A DNA stretch of 64,000 nucleotides from Parasponia andersonii (Eukaryota > Streptophyta > Magnoliopsida > Rosales > Cannabaceae), in the NCBI GenBank assembly GCA_002914805.1, contig JXTB01000405.1, positions 176,684 to 240,683 on the forward strand. Reading direction: 5' to 3'. Both the position numbers and the translations under genes were made by a program. Below the pieces are notes generated by a model. The model made no database searches. It saw only the letters and a program-made list of their open reading frames with translations, and was not told where the DNA came from. Shown here in pieces: positions 24,601-36,521 of this stretch. Numbering within the stretch: position 1 is the first letter of the stretch; each line of letters starts with the position of its first letter.

Positions 24601-26709
24601 AAGAATTGTGAACAAATTAGTAAAAACTTGTCTTTTTATCCTAAGTTGATCTAAGCATGTAACATCAATCTCATAAACTACTTGATATACAATTTGTCAA
24701 TTGACAAATATATCAAGCACATATAGTTGTCTTCTCAAAGAGTTAGATTCAATATCCTCCATTATGACTTTTTTCCATAATTTAAAAAACTATTCTACTA
24801 TATGCATGACATTCAACCAATGCAAAAAAAGAATCAGGATCTTCTTCTTTCTCATAATTTGTCTTTCGGCTAAACTTAAATGAATCATTATTATATAGTC
24901 ACAATAATGAAACAATATACAACTCTATTAATATTTCATTTACTTACTACCAAAGCAAACACTTTTTTAAAGTTCATTTTTTTCATTAAGAAAAAAAAAG
25001 AAATAACACTTCATTTAGATAAACGATTAGTAATAAATAGTTGTGTCCTATATATTTGAACCAGATATAATTCTACTAATTACAAGTAAATACTCACTCA
25101 TGTTCTCAATTTTAAGTTAAGACCTTTTAAGTGAATTCCCACTCATATTATCTAGGAAAATATTAAGAATAAGAATAATAACCAATGATAAACTAACAAA
25201 TTATATATCGACGTGATATAATTTTATGAAGTATTTATATACCAATTAAAGCAAACTAATTTTACAAGGGCACATGCATATTGAAATCTTTTTTCTTTTC
25301 AAAAGACAATTATACATGGTTTTTTTTAATAAGAAACGAAAATTATATTAATAATTTATAAGTTCTAATTATACATGGTTAACAATTCATATCACTAAAA
25401 TTGTCATATAATAATTTGGATGTAAGTTCTAATTTTTTATCTTTGTAACTATAAATATTGATGATTACTATATATCTCATAACCAATAACCTTTGGACAC
25501 TCCTCCAGTAGTTTATATCGTTTTTGAATAAAACTTATTTTCTGCAACATATGAGAACAAATATGATTTTTGGTTTTTCGAATATCTATAATGGGAGGTT
25601 GTATGAGATATATACTGTATTGCTCTGGAAATTTTCTGAATACAGGTTATTTTGGGTATATTAAAAATAGTGTCGTTATGCTGCTCATTTTTCTATTGTA
25701 AAACCAGAGCACGATTATTTTCACACTTCTGTTCTGTATTGCACGTGTTATAGGATCATACATGAGCACCGTGTTAGCATCATGGGTTTACAGTGTGGTG
25801 CTACGTGCCCCACCGTCGGTGAAAGTCTGAGAATAGATACAAAATGGTAGCCAGTTTTCACCCCCATTCATCCTCTTCTTCCTTTCTCTTGGGTAGGCCA
25901 AGGGTGCCTGGACATACCTGCATTTATGAATTTAAGTTATCAGCAAAAAGCAAATTGAGCAACCAATAATTCTATATGTTCTTGGCAAACGAATTACTCT
26001 ATTAAACAGAATAGCTTAAAGCAATTGGGACTGTAAGAGGTCAACTTTAAAGGCAAGCAAGCTAGTAGTCAAGGATGTCCGTAAATGAAGCTCCTCGCAA
26101 ATTGTTGAGTTGGCCTTGACAAGTCTGTATCTCTTTGAAACCCAGATACAAATTACAGAAGAAGTTTGTAATAGGTGGAATCATAATGGGAAACTTTCTA
26201 AAATATTTATTCACTATTCAACAATAATATCTTCTCGTAAATTATAAGTGGGATTTTTTTTATTTATTCATTAAGACAAGAAAAGATGGGGAAGAGGTTT
26301 AGTAGAGCTTTCACTTTCTCTTTATTGCCTTTGCCTAAGGAATAAGGATAGCATACTCTCATGGGCCATATAGATAGTGATCCATATATTAACATTATAT
26401 ACACTATAATTCTTGGTCTTGTCTATGCTTTCTCGAAAAGTTACTTTTGAAAATCATGAACATGAATAGAGAAAGACCAATAATGACAAAACTAATATAT
26501 ATTAAAACTCAATAAACTAATCTAGCACCATTGTCATTGAAAAATATAGGAAAACATCCTAAAAGTAGTCCAAAAGAATTTTCCTCACCAGATTTAATAA
26601 AGAGAATAAAAATCATCAAAATCAAACTCACATAGCTATCGAACATACTTATAAAAGAAAAAAAAAATCACAGTCAAATTCACTATTTTGTTCAATCTAA
26701 TCATACAAA

Positions 26710-26710
<1 letters not shown>

Positions 26711-26757
<47 letters not shown>
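26711..26757. repeat. (GA)n microsatellite
   Basis: About 23 GA units with one interruption, inside the Harbinger element. Confidence 0.9.
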
Positions 26758-26760
<3 letters not shown>

Positions 26761-27467
26761 GTGTTATACAAAAATGATAGAGAGTGATATGGTCAATGAC
26801 TTACTTCCTCAACATCAATGAAGGACTGCCCAATGAAGAACATAGGCGGCAGAGTACAGAATGGTCAATAGCAGAGACAATGAGGTTTTCAGTTAAGGCT
26901 CAGTAGATATGTAAAGTCATGAGAATTAGGATTAACTATGGGAAGAAAAAGGCCTATTGGAATGGAGTAGGTATTCCACCCAACCTTTAGTAGAATACAA
27001 ATCCATTCAATTGCTTTCCATAGGAAAAACCTTTCCTACGTGACCTTCCTAATCAAATAAAAGAATTGGACTTTTTTGGAATTATAGGCTTTTTATTCCA
27101 TTCTATTACTCCGAAACAAATGGGCCCTTAAGATACAAGTAAGAAGTTTCAGAACCTTCTAGAAATAAGGGAGCAACTTTTCTTTAAAGTTGGCAACTTG
27201 TATCCGAGCTATTTGTAGCTTGCATGAAGGACAAAACGACATGTAGTTCGATCCATACGACGTGTAGCTTGACTTCGATAGAGGAGCTTTAAACGACATA
27301 TTGTTTAGGTCATGCTACATGTCATTTCCTTCGGTTCAATGTCATTCGTCCGTACTATATGTAATTTAAGTGATCTTAGCTTAGGTCTTGTTAATTTTAC
27401 GTTTAATTAGTACTAATTCATACTTTAAGATTAATTCCAAAAATCAAGAAAATCCCAAAACAGAGGA

Positions 27468-29110
27468 TTTTTCCATATTTTAAAAAACACAGAGAGTTTT
27501 ATTAAAAAAATTAAATATATATATATATTTAGTCTAAAATTAAATACAATGATATCTTATGATATTTTGTCATTTTTCCTTCTTTTATTTGGAAGGGGAA
27601 AAAAAGCGTGACCACTGAGCAATGTAACCCCATGGTTAAAATTCATTCACAGAAATATGTAAAACCAAAATATTTTTTAATTTTTTTTTATTCATCTCAT
27701 ATTGGCTTTCCTTTGTTGGATTTTAATGTAAAATAAAGAACAATAGTTATTAAGTTAAAGTTGATTTGGATATACCCACTGGATTCAAATTTGAACCTAC
27801 TAGATCTTAAGCCATCTTCACAAAGCACAGTGTTATTATATAAGATTAAAATATTTGTCATGTAAAATATTCCTTATATAAAATGCACTGATTTTGTTGG
27901 GAATGCATTTGTCCACTACTTTTTAAAACTGATTAATACATATCATGGTCGACCCTTCATTGTAAACTAACAAAGTTCCTTGTACACCCACTCTCTGAAC
28001 GAGTATAAATCAATCATAGGTTATATTGGTTATAATTACGTTACATAGAGACCGCGGTTATTATTTTTCTCTTTTTCCACAGAATAATATCACCAAATAA
28101 GAATGAATGGGAAATAAATATTTAATAGGAACTATGATGTGTCATGAATCCGGAAATGAAAGTAGAGTATATTTGTAGAAATGCATGGAATATTTTGGGA
28201 TTCATGAAAGTAGAGTATGTTTGTAGAAATGCATGGGATATTTTTCCAACGTATTCTAAACTTTTTTTCCAAAGGATATAGATTACTATGACATTTTGTA
28301 CTGATGAAAGGACAAATTAATGGCTTAATTTGGTCCCTTATAACATGTTCCGTGTGGCTAGCTGTTAATTAGTTAAGGTACGTTCAACGCAACTAGGGTT
28401 CAAAGTACTAATTGAACTTACGTGGGAGAGAGTTTAGGTAACCTAATGACTAGCTAAATAAAGTGATGAGTTTTATGTATATAACTTTGTGAGAGATCTT
28501 ATGCTTGCTTGGTTCTTATTAAGGTGTTTGGAAGACTAAAAACTGAGAGTACAATTGACCTGCTTTTTAGTGAAATGTACATTGGTAGTTTCTTGCGGGC
28601 GAATGCAATATTACTCGAGACATTACTTTATCTTTTTGTGTGCGTTTAGATCTATATTCAGTATATATAAAATTTAAATCAAAGATAAATGTTAGCTTCC
28701 GAGCTGCCACTGGCTCGGTTATATAAATGAGACTGCTCACCAAATAAGAAGGTGCAATTAATTGTGTCCAAATCACACACATGCTCTTCTTCTGAAACTC
28801 TGGGCGCTACACTCTTCTACTGTAGAATGGTAGAATTTTCAACAAAGAACACTTCAATTGTATTTCGATCATATAATCTCTCTAATCAGTTTTTATCCCT
28901 CTCTAATAATACCCTCAATCTTACACTAAAAAACTTACACAATAGTACGATATCATTTTTAGCTACATATAAATAAAGAGTGGTTAAAATACACAACACA
29001 TCATGTAGTGTAAATTTTTTGTGCAAGATTTTTATTACTCTATCATTACTCGTTTAGAAAAATACCTACAAATATAAATAAACGCCTATGTGATTATATT
29101 TGCATGGGTT
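27468..29110. other. Intergenic DNA with a short tandem duplication
   Basis: No gene was recognised. 28156-28244 holds two tandem copies (period 48) of a segment reading ATGAAAGTAGAGTATRTTTG then TAGAAATGCATGGRATATTT. The short open frames at 28567-28976 have no recognisable similarity. Confidence 0.4.
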
Positions 29111-29114
29111 AATG

Positions 29115-29620
29115 ACCTTATTGGTCCTTCTATTATGGGAAATCTCTTAGTTTAATCCTCAAACTTTTAATTTTGTTATTTTAGTCCTTAAATTGTTTTA
29201 ATTTTTTTAATTTTAGTCCTTTTTATTATATATTTTGTCTTATTCTTAATAAAAAAGAGTGAGACTCACATGCTCTATATATGATTTATTTATTTTATAA
29301 CCACAAAATAGGGTAACAATTAATGTAAGAAGATTTGAACATGTGCTGATATTAGGGCAGTTTATAAATTAAAACTGAGAACAAAGATGTATATGTTTAG
29401 TTTAGGAAAAATCAATTTACAATATTAGACAACAATACATCTTAAAACTCTCTAAGTGCAATATTTTGTTGAAATCAATTAAACAGAAGACAAGTATACT
29501 TTGCTTTTTATGCTAAGAATCAAACAGAATATATAGTGAAAATGACTAAAATGGAATATTTATAAAAATATAAGAGTCAAAATAATAAAATTTAAAATTT
29601 AGAGTGAAGTGTAAAAAAAA
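29115..29620. mobile_element. Non-autonomous element with long inverted-repeat arms
   Basis: The left arm (about 29115-29270) contains TTTTGTTATTTTAGTCCTTA and TTTAGTCCTTTTTATTATAT. The complement of 29490-29620 contains TTTTATTATTTTGACTCTTA and TTTAGTCATTTTCACTATAT, so the arms pair over more than 100 diverged bases. The 11040-11715 region has the same style. Target duplication and superfamily are unresolved. Confidence 0.4.
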
Positions 29621-32600
29621 ATACCTTAAAGTTTGAATATTTTACAATTTAAACCCTGAAACTTAGATTCTACAAAATAATACTTTGAGATTAAGAATTT
29701 ATGAAAATTAATACACTAAACTGACTTTTTGACCAATTTCAGTAATGAAAAAACAATAATATCCTACATAAAATTAGATTAGTCCTTATTATTCTCCTTA
29801 ATTTTGAGGATATGAATATCTTTTATCAGTTAAAGTTATTCAAAAAGTCAACGTAGGATATTAATTTTCAGATATTATTAATCTTAAAATATTATTTTAT
29901 ATAGTCTAAATTTCAGGATTTAAATTGAAAAATAGACAAACTTAATGTAAATCTATATATATACAGTTTACCCTAAAATTTAAGCTTCAAAGTGATACTT
30001 TACTTATATTCGGGTACCAATAGAATCATTTCTCCTATTTTCACTCTACCATTTTAAAAAAGGTGTATCCTCTGCTACATAATAAACTCCTGCATGAAAA
30101 ATATTCCCACATAATAATATTGTTGCTTCAGTATTGACTTTTTGGTCCTGTAACTGCCACCTCCCATAGGCAGCAGGGCATTGAAGAGTGAAACCGGCCT
30201 CTCAGGCAGAATCTTTAATTATCTTCCGGTAGTATACATCCAGTGATAAGAGAAAGAGAGTGTCGACTGGTGCATTATTCATACAAATAAAGATTACTAT
30301 GCCCGAGCAAACGTTAGGACCAAATTAAAGTATTAGTTAATATTGATTTAGTTTGCTCCACCGAAGGGGTTTTTGAAAGAAGTTCCCATACATATACCGT
30401 AGAATAAATTCTTGTCAATAAGTTCTGGCCCCACACTACTCATATTCATGAATATACTAATTAATGAGTTTTGTACGAAAGACAACAGATATAAATATGA
30501 TAGGTGAGTTTAGGGTTACAATCGTTTGTCATTAATTGACATGCACGCCTCTTCAACGAGATACTTCTAGTAAGTTCGCAAAATTTCACCCCTATGACGA
30601 CATAGGATTAAGTACTAGTACTATATGGCACTTATTGAGAATGCAGAAGTGTTCTATTTGTACTAAAATAAAAAAATAAATAAAAACTTATCATGAATAA
30701 AGCAATGTTCTTGTTTGTTCATTAAATATGTTATTATGGAATATAAAATAATCACTGATAAGCTGCAAAATAAGATAAAGATGTTTCTGACATTAACCCT
30801 TTGAAATGCTTTATAAGGTAAGCTAATAGTATGTCCCAATAATATGAGCAGCTAAGATAAATCCACGTACAAAAAAAAAAAGGATAAAAGAAAGAAATAA
30901 CTCTAGGTAATTCAGTACCAATATATTATATTCTAAATGATATTAAATAAGTAATTGTTCTCTATTAATCTTTATAAGATAAGCTTTTATATTTATATGA
31001 GCTTTATATGGTCACTTAAATCCACGTGAAAAAGATGAAAGAAGTAACTATATGTGATTAAGTTACTACCAAATATACACTTTAAGGGGCATTAAGTATT
31101 TTAGTTATGGGCATTGTTATGAATATTTATTTGCCTTGACTTACAGGAAATTTAGAGAGGAAAAGAAAAAGTGTGACGGGCTTACGCAACTACCTAAGTT
31201 GCTGACCCTTGAGCTGCTTCTGAACTATGAAGCTAGCTACCATTAATATTAGACCTCCAGCACTCTCCCATCGAAACCGGCCTGTTTTAAAATATTTGAG
31301 ATACTATAGAATATTTAACTAGATTTTAACCAAATAAAATAAATAAATAAGATTTTAACAATTCTAAATTATAATTCTAACAAATTTCAAGCTACAAAGA
31401 GATATAAATTTCTATTTATTGTTTCTTTTGCAACAATTCAGTTAATTTAATTTTGCCATTGATTGTGACCAACTTGGAGGCCAGTGGTATTCCACTCTTT
31501 TTTTTTTTTTTTTCCTTTTTTGAATGAGGTATTCCACTCTTTTACAATAGTCTCTCACCAAGGAGAGTACTATTAGTATAGCTGATGTGGTATAATTATA
31601 CTGGAGCTTAAAAAAGGATCTTAAATTAATGTTAAGGTCTCATTTAAGGTGGACCCTTTGTAATATATGGACTAAGATCATCATGCATGATTTCATGGAT
31701 GATATCAGAAGTAAAAATGACATTGTCTCTCTCCTCTCATAGGAGGCTATGTGTGACATGGCACATATCAAATTAAAAAAGCATGCACCATAATACGTTT
31801 CATATATGTTTGCCCATGTCAAAATGACGGAATTAGAAATATTGCTAACAATAAAATAAATAATAAAAATAGATTTATGTGTCTAGTAAAATAAATTATT
31901 GAAGATTTGGGGTTTAATGCCAAAATTTAAAGATTGAGGACCTAAACAACAAAGACTCTAAAGGTTAAAAAATTTTGCCGCAAATTACCTTACTTTTATT
32001 CGTTTCCTACATAATTACCCACGTCAGAATGACCAAATTATCAATATTACTAATATTAAGAAAATTACGTGGGTACGGTCAGGTTTATTTGTTTTAGAAT
32101 CAAGATGGGGATGATCACAATTCATACACAAGTGTTTTGGAAGAAGAAAGTGTGTGCACGTCCCAACTTGTTTAATTCAAACCCACGTAAGAATTTATGT
32201 CTGTTTTTAAGTTCACAGACATATTGAAAATGAAAAAAAGCAAAACAAAAATTGAAAATAACTCTCTATAGTTATCTTTCTGTCTTTCCTTTGTCATTTC
32301 ATATCCTAATCATCGTCCTGTTTTGAGAGCACCGTTAACTTCACGTCTCATAAGATTACCACAAGCGCCTTTTTTATTTATTTATTTATTTTTTTGGGTG
32401 CCAAACTCCGTTCCCACCATAACTCTAATCTCTCTCTCTCCCTTACAAACACATGATTCATTAATGGCAAAATGTCTCGTGGTCTACACAAAACCACATT
32501 GTATTAATACAACCACATTATTATTATGTCCTAGTAATTCTCCTAGCTAATAAGGCTATATTTTTCTGTTACAATTTCGTATATAGAATCCCCTGTTTTA
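29621..32600. other. Intergenic DNA, no gene recognised
   Basis: AT-rich sequence with scattered A/T runs. 31880-31990 (TTTAATGCCAAAATTTAAAG, TTGAGGACCTAAACAAC) looks like one arm of another long-inverted-repeat transposon, but no partner was found. The short open frames here show no similarity I recognise. Confidence 0.4.
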
Positions 32601-32711
32601 CTAGTTTAGTTGTCCCAAATCAAAACCATATAATAAAAATTCACTCTATATTAACAACTCAAATCATCAAAACGGCCTTCTTTTTGTACCTATCTATCTA
32701 TCTACCTTGTG
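32420..32711 (+). promoter_or_regulatory. Promoter and 5' UTR region of the NFD4-like gene
   Basis: A CT-rich stretch (TCTCTCTCTCTCCC at about 32430-32443) and a TATA-like CCATATAATAAAAA at about 32627-32640 lie upstream of the start codon at 32712. The spacing would give a short leader of roughly 40-55 bases. Function is inferred from position only. Confidence 0.4.
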
Positions 32712-34523
32712 ATGCCTTCAAGAGCTCTTCAATGGCTCAGCCTTGTAAGCATCATATGGCTCCAATCCATCAATGGAACCAACACCAACTTCCCAGCTTA
32801 CTCCTCCCAACTCAAGCATGCCTTCTCCATGTCCCAACTCCAACTCAACAACCTCGCTTTCGCCTCCGATGCCGGAAAACTCCTCGGTTGGTTTTCCGGC
32901 ATTGCCGCCATCTACCTGCCCCTTTGGCTTGTCCTCCTCATCGGCTCCACTCTCGGCTTGACCGGCTACGGCCTCCAATACCTCTCTATAACAAACCAGA
33001 TTCACTCACTCTCCTACCTCCAAATCTTCTCCCTCACCGTCTTAGCCGGTAACAGCATCTGTTGGATCAACACCGTCTCTTACGTCGTCGTCATTCGCAA
33101 CTTCCCGTCTACTTACCGCCGAGTGGCGGTCGGGTTAACGACGAGTTATCAAGGACTAAGCGCCAAGATTTACACAGATGTGATTGCTGCTCTGTTCCGT
33201 TCTTCTCCGTCGTCGGTATCTTCGAGTACTAAAAAGGCCAAGGCTTACCTACTCCTCAACGCTGTCCTACCTCTAATGGCGTCCTTTATAACGGCGCCGT
33301 TAATCAGGGGAATCGACGACGTCGGACTAGTGACAAAACCCGAAAACATGGACGCAGGGTTTGTCCTAATGTTTTTGATAACAATGGCTACTGGAGTCTA
33401 TGCTGTGGTCAGCAGTATGGGGTTGATCGTGTCGAGTTCCGCCCTGATTAGAGTTATCGGCTCTGGTGTTTTCCTATTGGCACCGCTGGTGATCCCGGTA
33501 GCGGAGAAAATTCGAGAAGGTTTTGAGAAGTATTGGAGTTTGAGTAGGGAGAAGAAGGTTTACCATTTTACTATTGAGGAAAATGTTCATGAAGATCATC
33601 ATCATCATCAAGATGGGTTGAAATTAGATGGAGATCATCAAGATCATGATCATGGTAGAGAAGTAGTAGTTAGTGAAGGTGATCATCATGATCATGATGA
33701 TGTTGATGTTGGTGTAAGAGAGGAGATTGGAGTTAAGGCCATGCTAATAAGAATTGATTTTTGGCTGTATTTTTTTGTGTATTTTTGTAGTGCTACACTT
33801 GGTTTAGTGTTCTTGAACAACTTGGGGCAAATAGCTGAATCTCGAGGGTCCTCTAGAACCTCTTCTCTTGTTTCACTTTCTTCTTCATTTGGGTTCTTTG
33901 GCCGTCTCATGCCTTCTTTTATTGATTATTACTTCTCAAGGTACTTAACTTAATCCCTCTCTATTTTTTTTTTTTCCACATCTTTATCTATTAATGCGTT
34001 AGTTGACAAATTGAATGGTCCAATTAATTTGAGTAGCTAGGTAGTCTTTTTGTTGAAAATCTCAACCCAAAACAGCTTTTGAATTTTTTTTCTTGAAATT
34101 TTCAGGAGAAAATATGTGGTTTCAAGACCAGCTTTAATTGCGGCGTTAGTAGCTCCAATGGGAGGAGCATTCTTCTTACTTCTCAACTCAACAAACCTTT
34201 CATTATACATAAGTACAGCCGTTATAGGAGTTTGTACAGGAGCAATCAGTTCGATTTCTGTGTCCACCACCACAGAGCTATTTGGTGCCAAAAATTTCTC
34301 AGTAAACCATAATGTTTTGGTAGCCAATATCCCAATAGGGTCACTTCTCTTTGGTTCCTTGACTGCTCTTCTTTACCACAAAGAAGGTAATGGATTTGGC
34401 AAATGCATGGGAACCAAATGCTATAGAAGCAGCTTCCTCATTTGGGGTTCTCTCTGTTTTCTTGGGACGATTTTGGCTCTAATTTTATGTGCTCGTACAC
34501 GCAAGTTCTATTCGCAGAGATAA
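32712..34523 (+). CDS. Nodulin-like / NFD4-like major facilitator superfamily transporter
   Basis: Two exons, 32712-33940 and 34106-34523, joined by a GT-AG intron that splits an Arg codon, encode 548 residues. The start codon gives RALQWLSLVSIIWLQSINGT, the first membrane helix of the plant nodulin-like family; the conserved GLGYGLQYL-type segment appears as GLTGYGLQYL, followed by a NSICWINTVSYVV helix and RNFPSTYRRVAVGLTTSYQG loop. The second half is a typical MFS C-terminal half with VSTTTELFGAKNFSVNHNVL, as in NUCLEAR FUSION DEFECTIVE 4-like proteins. About twelve membrane helices are expected. Substrate is unknown for most of this family. Residues about 292-336, in the central cytosolic loop, are unusually rich in His and Asp. 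No frame damage is visible, and length is normal. Confidence 0.92.
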
Positions 34524-34943
34524 ATTATTTGTGACACTATCTATATATGAGACTTCCTTTATTACTACATCTTAATGACGTGTGACAATTTTTAGTTACA
34601 CAGCTAGCTAATTCATCTTGTACAAGGATGAGTTATACGACTTGGGATAAAAGATTACAATGCAGATACGTACTTAGATTAATTATAACAAGTGCAATAT
34701 TGAGATATGTACTTTTTAGTGCCATTCAGTTTAATATTTGTGCGTAGATGATACATGTGGTTCAATACATAAGCTTTATTTGTTTTTTTAGCTAAACTGT
34801 TGGTGCCTCTTAAAGACCAAATACTAACAAATATACGTACAATTGATTGTGAAGCATAAGTACTATATCTAAATAAACTGATACCTCCTCGAAGAGGAAA
34901 GGAAAATATAAAGCTGTATCCAAATGCATGAAATGTTTATATT
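34524..34943. other. 3' flank of the NFD4-like gene
   Basis: Non-coding AT-rich DNA after the stop codon. AATAAA-like words occur but none is clearly the polyadenylation signal. Confidence 0.35.
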
Positions 34944-35176
34944 TATATATATATATATATATATGATTCCTAACCAATACTTATTTATAAATATTTTATT
35001 ATCGATTTAACGGCTATCATAATTTGAATATTTTAAAAAAATAATAATAAAAATAAATACTCATTATTTAATATTTTTTTTCTGTGTTTTTTTCATCATA
35101 AAAAGATGTGCGTAATTAATTTTAATAGGCTAAAATAATACGTAAAAAAAATACCTATATATATATATATATATAT
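34944..35176 (+). mobile_element. Micron-like MITE between TA arrays, copy D (subfamily 2)
   Basis: The core at about 34965-35156 lies between TA runs at 34944-34964 and 35157-35176. The reverse complement of copy C (55192-55435) aligns to it: both contain CGGCTAYCATAATTTGAAT, AAATACTYATTATTTAATAT and a CATAAAAAGAYGTG word. Its ends (GATTCCTAACCAATACTTAT and GTAAAAAAAATACC) are eroded relative to copies A and B. Non-coding. Confidence 0.6.
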
Positions 35177-36452
35177 GCAATTCTCTTATACGCCATCTTA
35201 TTTTTTGGGCAAGTTTTTCTTTTTTGGAGAGGAAACTCTTTCGTATATGATCAAATACGTGTAAATATTATAAGAGAGCCTATAAAGGTTTATCAAAAGA
35301 AGCTACGTGAAATTTTCTCCTTAACTTCTTTACTTATATTCTATATATCTTCATGCACGTGAGTAATTAGCTGTTAAGCTCTTGCTCATTTCAGGCTCAT
35401 ATATACCGTACGTCGTACATAAATTCAAGTGGAGAAAATAAAAACAATAATTTAGTTCCACTTCCATATCTGGAAGACAAACTGTACGTACGCATGCCAT
35501 ATCACTTGTGATTTGGGAAAAATAAGGGAATTAATATCCATGTATATAATATAAAATAATAATACTAATAATAAATTGGGCATTTTTATGAAAACACAGA
35601 CTAACTAACTACAATACTCGACGAAAATTTTGATTTGATTACATACTCAATATTATAAAGACTCCGCCATTGCATTTGGAATCCATAAAATAAAAGTTAC
35701 AAGTGACTATACTAGTTAAAAACTTGAACGGTTCGTGTGTATTTTATGTAATTGGCCTAAAATACAATTAGCTTATAATAAGGCTCGTTGGTTACTCCAT
35801 TTTATGTGTGTATCCATACATTTGAAAGGATTTTGTATATATATTTTGAAAACGAAACAAAAACAAATGCACGGTACGTTACACATATACATAGCTGAAT
35901 TTTACAAAAATAATTTACGAATCTGTATCTTCATACAAAGAGCTAGCTATGTGGTTGGCAATAATACTCATCAGCCAATACTGATCAATATTCCAAGAAA
36001 AAAAATTACAATAAAAAATAAGAACGACAACAAGCCACTTAATTGTTATTCTTCATGGTATTGCTGATTATATAATTGGGTATATGATATCAAACTGTAA
36101 GAGATAAGTTGGACCATATAATATGCATGTGACCACGTCTAGGTACGAAGACTACTCTTGGTAATGCGTTATTTCTAAAATGAGGTGGAATCTGACTGTC
36201 AAATTAATTGTGAGTTAGATTAGATGGATATCGAGAACTTAATAGAGGAGGTTGAGGTTGATTTAGTGGTTAGAGATATTTTAGACCTTGTATATATCCT
36301 CATTCAAGTCACTTGGTGACCTTTGTACATTGTATAGTATAAATAAGAAAGCTCTTGTCGAGAATCATGATGTGGTTTAGCTAGAAACTGGGCCAGCCAA
36401 ATTGGCAAATTGGTTATAATTTGATGCCAAATGTGATGTGGGTCCGGTTTTG

Positions 36453-36521
<69 letters not shown>

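Larger units (their letters stand above)
22877..27130 (-). mobile_element. PIF/Harbinger transposon, degraded, nested in an LTR
   Basis: The 4248-base element 22880-27127 is flanked by TTA at 22877-22879 and 27128-27130. The left end reads GGGTCTGTTTAGTTGTAGC, and the right end read inward is GGGCCCATTTGTTTCGGAG, a GGGYCYRTTTRGTT-type terminus. Inside, on the minus strand, are remnants of the two Harbinger proteins: a DDE transposase (23990-24600) and a Myb/SANT-like protein (23450-23900). TTA duplication, terminus and gene content all agree. The right 2 kb (25000-27000) has no recognised coding. Confidence 0.8.
21406..27467 (-). mobile_element. Probable solo LTR, minus orientation, split by a PIF/Harbinger insertion
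   Basis: On the minus strand the LTR would run from TGTTTTGGGATTTTCTTG (27462 downward) to AATCCTGAACA (ending at 21411), a TG...CA structure. It has a promoter-like CCTATAAGTAGAGG near 22693-22680 and then a transcribed-style GA/CT-rich leader. The flanks GAGGG (21406-21410) and GAGGA (27463-27467) match at four of five bases. Removing the Harbinger element and one TTA copy joins ACAAGAACTTA to AGATACAAGTAAG and leaves about 1.8 kb. No internal retrotransposon coding is present, so it is either a solo LTR or a small LTR element. The boundaries are less certain than for the pair at 48132 and 55796. Confidence 0.45.

Noticed and set aside
32684-33052. Open frames overlapping the start of the NFD4-like gene in other frames and on the minus strand.
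   Set aside because: They are shadows of the MFS coding frame, which has clear family motifs.
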